DNA from: JBICHN01 sp043101845
GTDB taxonomy: Bacteria; Planctomycetota; Phycisphaerae; Phycisphaerales; UBA5793
Assembly (NCBI GenBank): GCA_043101845.1
Contig: JBICHN010000002.1
Location: 682,001 to 746,000, forward strand
DNA: 64,000 bases
Direction of reading: 5' to 3'
Made by a program: the position numbers and the translations under genes. A model generated the notes under the pieces. That model did not search any database and was not told the origin of the DNA. It saw only the letters and a list, made by a program, of their open reading frames with translations. Position 1 is the first letter of the stretch. The number at the start of each line of letters is the position of its first letter. Positions 60,666 to 64,000 of this stretch are shown piece after piece.

Positions 60666-61226
60666 TTACACCGACCATCGATAGAGAGTCATGGCGGTCA
60701 GCACACCGCCGGCGAAGAATCCGATCAGCGCAATCCATGAGCCGACCGAGAGCTGCAGCGCACCGCTGATGCCATGCCCGCTCGTGCAACCGCCGGCGAG
60801 CCGGGCTCCGAACGCCATCACGGCGCCGCCAAGCAGACTGACCGCGACTCGGAGCCATACTTCCTCTCCAAATCGCTCTACCCACATCGGGGGAAGCCAG
60901 CGGCCGGTCACTTCATCGCCCGTCCAGGCTGCGAAGAGCGCGCCGAGAATGACGCCGATGACGAGCGTGACCTCCCAGTCGATCTGGGGTGGATTGTCTC
61001 GGTAGTACCGGAGCGACTTCGTATGCTTCGGCGCCACGGCGAGGCCGAGGAGTCCGACGACCTTGGCGTAGGCGCCCGACGCGCCGAGCGGTCGGTTGGA
61101 GAAGTAGAAGGTGAACATCGACAGTACGCCGATGAGCGCCCCTACAAGGTAGGGCGACCACGCCGCGGGTGTTTCCACCGCGCCCGGCGTCTGTCCGAAC
61201 ATGACGAGAACCAGCGACCCGCCCAT
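60666..61226 (-). CDS. YeeE/YedE family sulfur transporter, first half
   Basis: A 186-residue membrane protein with about five helices. The family motif GARLAGGCTSGHGISG carries the Cys thought to hand sulfur through the channel by transient contact. It begins three bases after the dioxygenase-rhodanese gene stop and continues into the second half. Together they would import thiosulfate or a related sulfur species, or export one. Confidence 0.9.
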   Translation of the reverse strand: MGGSLVLVMFGQTPGAVETPAAWSPYLVGALIGVLSMFTFYFSNRPLGASGAYAKVVGLLGLAVAPKHTKSLRYYRDNPPQIDWEVTLVIGVILGALFAAWTGDEVTGRWLPPMWVERFGEEVWLRVAVSLLGGAVMAFGARLAGGCTSGHGISGALQLSVGSWIALIGFFAGGVLTAMTLYRWSV

Positions 61227-61229
61227 CGA

Positions 61230-62663
61230 TCACTCCTTCTCTTCGTCGTCTTCCGTATGCTCGTGACTCACGGGAAGATCCCGCTCCGTCCACGCTTCCC
61301 AACTGCCGGGAACATTGCGCACATCGGAATAGCCAGCCTGTTCGAGCATGCTCGCCGCGATGCTCGCGCGATACCCGCTTCCGCAGTAGACCGCGGTCGT
61401 CTTGTCGCGTGAGAATCCGTCCAGTTCATCTACGCCGTCGCGCATCTCTGCGACATAGTGATGCACGGCGCCGGGCACATGGCCTTCCTTCCACTCCGAG
61501 GGCGCCCGCACATCAAGCGTCTGCCATTCGTCGCGATGCTCGTTGAGTTCATCCACGGTGACCTGCTCGATTCGATTGAGCGGCCACCCCTTTCGATTCC
61601 ACGACTTCATACCCCCCGCGAGATAGCCGCGAAACCTTGTGATCCCGACGCGCCAGAGGTAACGGACGATCTCCTCGATCTGGCGATCGTCATCCATCAC
61701 GAGCAGCAACTCGTGTTCGGGATCAAGCATGTCGCCCGCCCAGTTTGAGAGCATGGGCCGGTCGCCGATGTTGATCGCCCCCGGAATGTGACCGCCGCCG
61801 AAGGCATGCATGTCCCGGGTATCAAGGAGTGTCACCCCATCCTCATCGATCACCTCGCGAAACGCGTCAGCCGGAAGGCCGGGACACTTCGGTAGACCAC
61901 CAATGATCTCGGGGCCGCGCGAATTCACTTTCTTGAGACGGGAATAGTGCGCCGGTTGCGGCGGAGCGCCGTCGATAACGAACTTCTTGAACTCGTTCAA
62001 GTCGTCGTACTGAAGGAAATCGTTGAACCGTCGCTCGTAGCCAATCGTGCTCATCGGTCGGTCACCGATGTCGGCGCCGCACGCCGAGCCGGCGCCGTGA
62101 CAAGGAAAGATCATCACGCCATCATCGAGCCCGAGGTAGTACTCGCGCAAGGTGCGAAAGAGTTTCTCGGCGAGTTCCTCCGTCTGATCATCATCGAGCA
62201 GATCAGGTCGGCCGGCGGATCCCACAAAGAGCGAATCACCCGTGAGCACTCCCCATGGCGAGTCGGGTCGCTCCTTCTCTGCCAATTCGAACGCAATGTG
62301 CTCGGGGGTATGTCCGGGAGTATGGCGAACGGTGAGTCGGGTCGCGCCGAACTCGAAATGGTCGCCGTCGGCGAGACGCTCGAGGTCGAATCCGTACTCG
62401 GCGTCACCTTCACCGCTCGCACAGATCGCCGGCCGGCCTCCGAGGCGCGCGGCGAGTTCGCGGGCGCCGCTCATGAAGTCGGCGTGGATGTGCGTTTCGA
62501 ACAGGTGGGTAATCGACAGCCCGTGCTTCTCGGAGAGCCGGAGATAGATCTCGCAGTCCGGACGCGGATCAATCACGGCCGCCTCGCCGGTCGAGTCATC
62601 GCCAATCAGATATGAGATCTGCGAGATGCCTCGCGCAGATACGGGAATGAATCGCATGGTCAC
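61230..62663 (-). CDS. Persulfide dioxygenase-like MBL protein fused to two rhodanese domains (CstB-like)
   Basis: A 477-residue fusion. The N-terminal metallo-beta-lactamase domain has ETHIHADFMSG (58-62 metal ligands), HTPGHTPEH, LTGDSLFVG and FPCHGAGSACG, typical of persulfide dioxygenases. The first rhodanese (about 275-365) has LVMDDDRQ where the active Cys belongs, so it is likely inactive; the second (about 375-460) has the active-site loop AVYCGSGYRAS. This order and the inactive first rhodanese match S. aureus CstB, which converts persulfides to thiosulfate. The GTG at 62663 follows GGAGGAG by eight bases; an ATG at 62657 is possible. Confidence 0.92.
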   Translation of the reverse strand: MTMRFIPVSARGISQISYLIGDDSTGEAAVIDPRPDCEIYLRLSEKHGLSITHLFETHIHADFMSGARELAARLGGRPAICASGEGDAEYGFDLERLADGDHFEFGATRLTVRHTPGHTPEHIAFELAEKERPDSPWGVLTGDSLFVGSAGRPDLLDDDQTEELAEKLFRTLREYYLGLDDGVMIFPCHGAGSACGADIGDRPMSTIGYERRFNDFLQYDDLNEFKKFVIDGAPPQPAHYSRLKKVNSRGPEIIGGLPKCPGLPADAFREVIDEDGVTLLDTRDMHAFGGGHIPGAINIGDRPMLSNWAGDMLDPEHELLLVMDDDRQIEEIVRYLWRVGITRFRGYLAGGMKSWNRKGWPLNRIEQVTVDELNEHRDEWQTLDVRAPSEWKEGHVPGAVHHYVAEMRDGVDELDGFSRDKTTAVYCGSGYRASIAASMLEQAGYSDVRNVPGSWEAWTERDLPVSHEHTEDDEEKE

Positions 62664-62669
62664 GGCTTA

Positions 62670-62708
62670 GTCTCCTCCCTATTTCCCACTGAGAATAGTG
62701 GAGGAGAC
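62670..62708 (-). promoter_or_regulatory. Leader hairpin that includes the Shine-Dalgarno of the sulfur operon
   Basis: On the coding strand GTCTCCTCCACTATT pairs with AATAGGGAGGAGAC across a 10-base loop, leaving a single bulged base. The 3' arm contains GGAGGAG, the ribosome site eight bases before the GTG start. If formed in mRNA this would block initiation. As DNA it is equally a near-palindrome that a repressor could bind. Confidence 0.65.
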
Positions 62709-62779
62709 CAGCCGTCGTCCCTAATCGTTCGACCCGAAACCCTCGGAGCGGGGGGTCGTGTCCGCCAAGCCGGACGAAT

Positions 62780-63679
62780 CTACTCGTACGCCGCCACAAT
62801 CACGCCGGCCGAGGTACAGGTCCAGGCGACCACGCGACCGGAGGGGATGACTGTGATGTCCGTCGGCTCCGGATCGCCGAAGTTGATCAGGGTGAGGTCG
62901 CCGCGGTCCGGCGTGTATCGCCAGACCGCGTTCATCCCGCCGTCGTCGCCGGCCACACCGGGAGTCGGAACCTCGGTGAAGTAGACGCGACCGGCGCGGT
63001 CGAGGGCGATCCCCGTGGGCGACGCGAGATCATCAAGAATGACTTCCGGATCCTCGTTGAGCGGCTTTCTGACAATGACGCCGGCGCTTTTGCAGGTCCA
63101 GTAGAGCGTCCCATTCGTCGACACGGCGATATCGGTGGGTTCGGGGTCTCCGAAATCGACGGTCGTCACTTCCACGCCGTCGAAGACTTTCACCGCGTTC
63201 ATTCCGCCTTCGTTTCCTCCGACCCCGGGCGTCGGAACTTCCGTGAAGATGACGAAGTCACCAATCGAGGCGATTCCGACGGGCTCGTTGAGGTCGGTCA
63301 CGATCATCTCCGGATCGTGGCCGGGGGCGACCCCCAGAATCACGCCCGCGGACTTGCAGGTCCAGAGCACCATGTCGCGGCCGGACAGGTATGCCAGGTT
63401 CACCGGCTCAGGTTCACCTTCCGAGATCGGGAACATGGCGCCGGTCCGCGCGTCGAGTGACACGACGCGATTCTGGCCGCCGTTCTTGCCGTTGACGCCC
63501 GGCGTGGGGACCTCGGTGAAGTAGAGCGTGGTTCCACCGCCGTACGCGATCCCGGTCGGAGCCGCGAGATTCTCGGCGATGACTCGAGTCTGAAACTGCG
63601 CCGCCGCCGTCGAGGTCAACACGGTCGCTCCGAGCGACGCGGCGAGAGTGAACATGGCAGTGCGATCATGGAAGCGCAT
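62780..63679 (-). CDS. Secreted repeat protein with TEVPTPG / WTCKSAGVI modules
   Basis: A 299-residue exported protein with a signal peptide (FTLAASLGATVLTSTAAA). The mature part is three tandem copies of a module of about 85 residues. Each has TGIA or similar, YFTEVPTPGVxGxxGGxN, a GDPEPTDIAV-like strand and WTCKSAGVI, suggesting a six-bladed propeller of alternating blade types. One Cys per module is conserved. I know of no functional assignment. GAGGAG precedes the ATG at good distance. Propeller-type secreted proteins often bind sugars or proteins. Confidence 0.75.
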   Translation of the reverse strand: MRFHDRTAMFTLAASLGATVLTSTAAAQFQTRVIAENLAAPTGIAYGGGTTLYFTEVPTPGVNGKNGGQNRVVSLDARTGAMFPISEGEPEPVNLAYLSGRDMVLWTCKSAGVILGVAPGHDPEMIVTDLNEPVGIASIGDFVIFTEVPTPGVGGNEGGMNAVKVFDGVEVTTVDFGDPEPTDIAVSTNGTLYWTCKSAGVIVRKPLNEDPEVILDDLASPTGIALDRAGRVYFTEVPTPGVAGDDGGMNAVWRYTPDRGDLTLINFGDPEPTDITVIPSGRVVAWTCTSAGVIVAAYE

Positions 63680-63868
63680 AAGCACTCCTCCCCGGTTGGG
63701 ATTGGGTGTCGGTGTTGGACGCGAACGCCGATCGTCGCGTCCCACCTACGGAGTCGCACAACCCGTCTCGGTGTCACACGAGTCTCTCGAATTATGAAGC
63801 AATTGGGGAAGGGTCGAGATCATGAATGCGCCGAACGCACGCAGCGCGCCACGAACTCACATCGTTCA
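63680..63868. other. Intergenic region before the secreted repeat protein
   Basis: About 190 bases without a supported coding frame. It should contain the promoter of the secreted repeat protein; no clear hexamers are seen. Confidence 0.4.
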
Positions 63869-64000
63869 TCAACGATCCTGGTCGTTGCCGCTCGACGAAG
63901 TGCGAATGGCACGAAGGATGCGCGCTCGGGCGTCGGCGTCGAGCGTCGCGGCTCCATCCCCGGCGCCCGCCTGCTCCGTGATCGTTGAAGCGCTTCGAAG
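63869..64000 (-). CDS. C-terminal end of an unidentified protein, running off the right edge
   Basis: Forty-three codons open to the window edge, ending TGA, with C or G in most third positions as in neighbouring genes. The peptide (AGAGDGAATLDADARARILR, then a Ser/Asn/Asp-rich end) looks like a normal protein tail but is too short to identify. The rest of the gene lies beyond 64000. Confidence 0.45.
   Translation of the reverse strand, partial: LRSASTITEQAGAGDGAATLDADARARILRAIRTSSSGNDQDR

Overview
The window is high-GC bacterial DNA and reads best as a planctomycete, probably Phycisphaerae-like. This is inferred from gene style, not from rRNA. The main clues are an ECF sigma factor of the planctomycete-expanded type next to a TPR-bearing Ser/Thr kinase, a second ECF/zinc anti-sigma pair divergent from another kinase, a membrane protein with a CPQCGYNL-type zinc ribbon, DUF4159-like and DUF4175-like proteins, a SecD-SecF fusion with a very large coiled-coil insertion, and several secreted proteins with no recognisable function. 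Genes are dense on both strands. One tRNA (Asn, GTT) is present. I found no rRNA, CRISPR array, insertion sequence or prophage.

Layout. 1-2378 (-): ECF sigma factor and a membrane Ser/Thr kinase cut by the left edge. 2479-7689: cysteine-rich copper-binding protein (-), two-domain VOC protein, tRNA-Asn (-), YitT-like membrane protein coupled to an AHSA1-type protein, YcaC-like hydrolase, zinc-ribbon membrane protein. 7725-11399 (-): FIST sensor, hybrid histidine kinase and a small stand-alone H-box protein. 11578-15042: FNT channel (-), ribosomal protein L31, ABC-F ATPase. 15052-22112 (-): DUF4159-like and DUF4175-like proteins, SLC13 permease with RCK domains, KdsB, TPR protein. 22412-33078 (+): def, fmt, Nudix hydrolase, site-2 protease, rhomboid protease, tgt, yajC, secDF, LysM protein. 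This run links N-terminal maturation, membrane proteolysis, tRNA modification and protein export.

33088-43553: DinB, ThiF/MoeB-like E1 enzyme with a tiny membrane ORF before it, a secreted protein, TauE/SafE permease, FAD oxidoreductase of the halogenase/GGR type, a lipocalin/tocopherol-cyclase-like protein, fatty acid desaturase behind a good promoter with an overlapping palindrome, and an alpha/beta hydrolase. 43565-49416 (-) is the most striking block: a compact, partly overlapping set matching the ebo cluster (EboD dehydroquinate-synthase-like, a short protein in the EboA position, EboB TatD-like, EboE TIM-barrel, EboC UbiA-like, EboF phosphodiesterase-like). From cyanobacteria this cluster is known to be needed for moving a scytonemin precursor to the periplasm. 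No pigment biosynthesis genes are seen here, so its cargo is unknown.

49652-64000: isocitrate dehydrogenase family enzyme, TPR lipoprotein translationally coupled to a cysteine-desulfurase-like enzyme, SSS symporter, two secreted proteins, the second ECF/anti-sigma/kinase locus, and a sulfur operon (persulfide dioxygenase-rhodanese fusion plus a split YeeE/YedE transporter). A hairpin that would bury the Shine-Dalgarno sequence precedes the sulfur operon. The window ends with a secreted repeat protein with a propeller-like pattern and the tail of a further gene running off the right edge.
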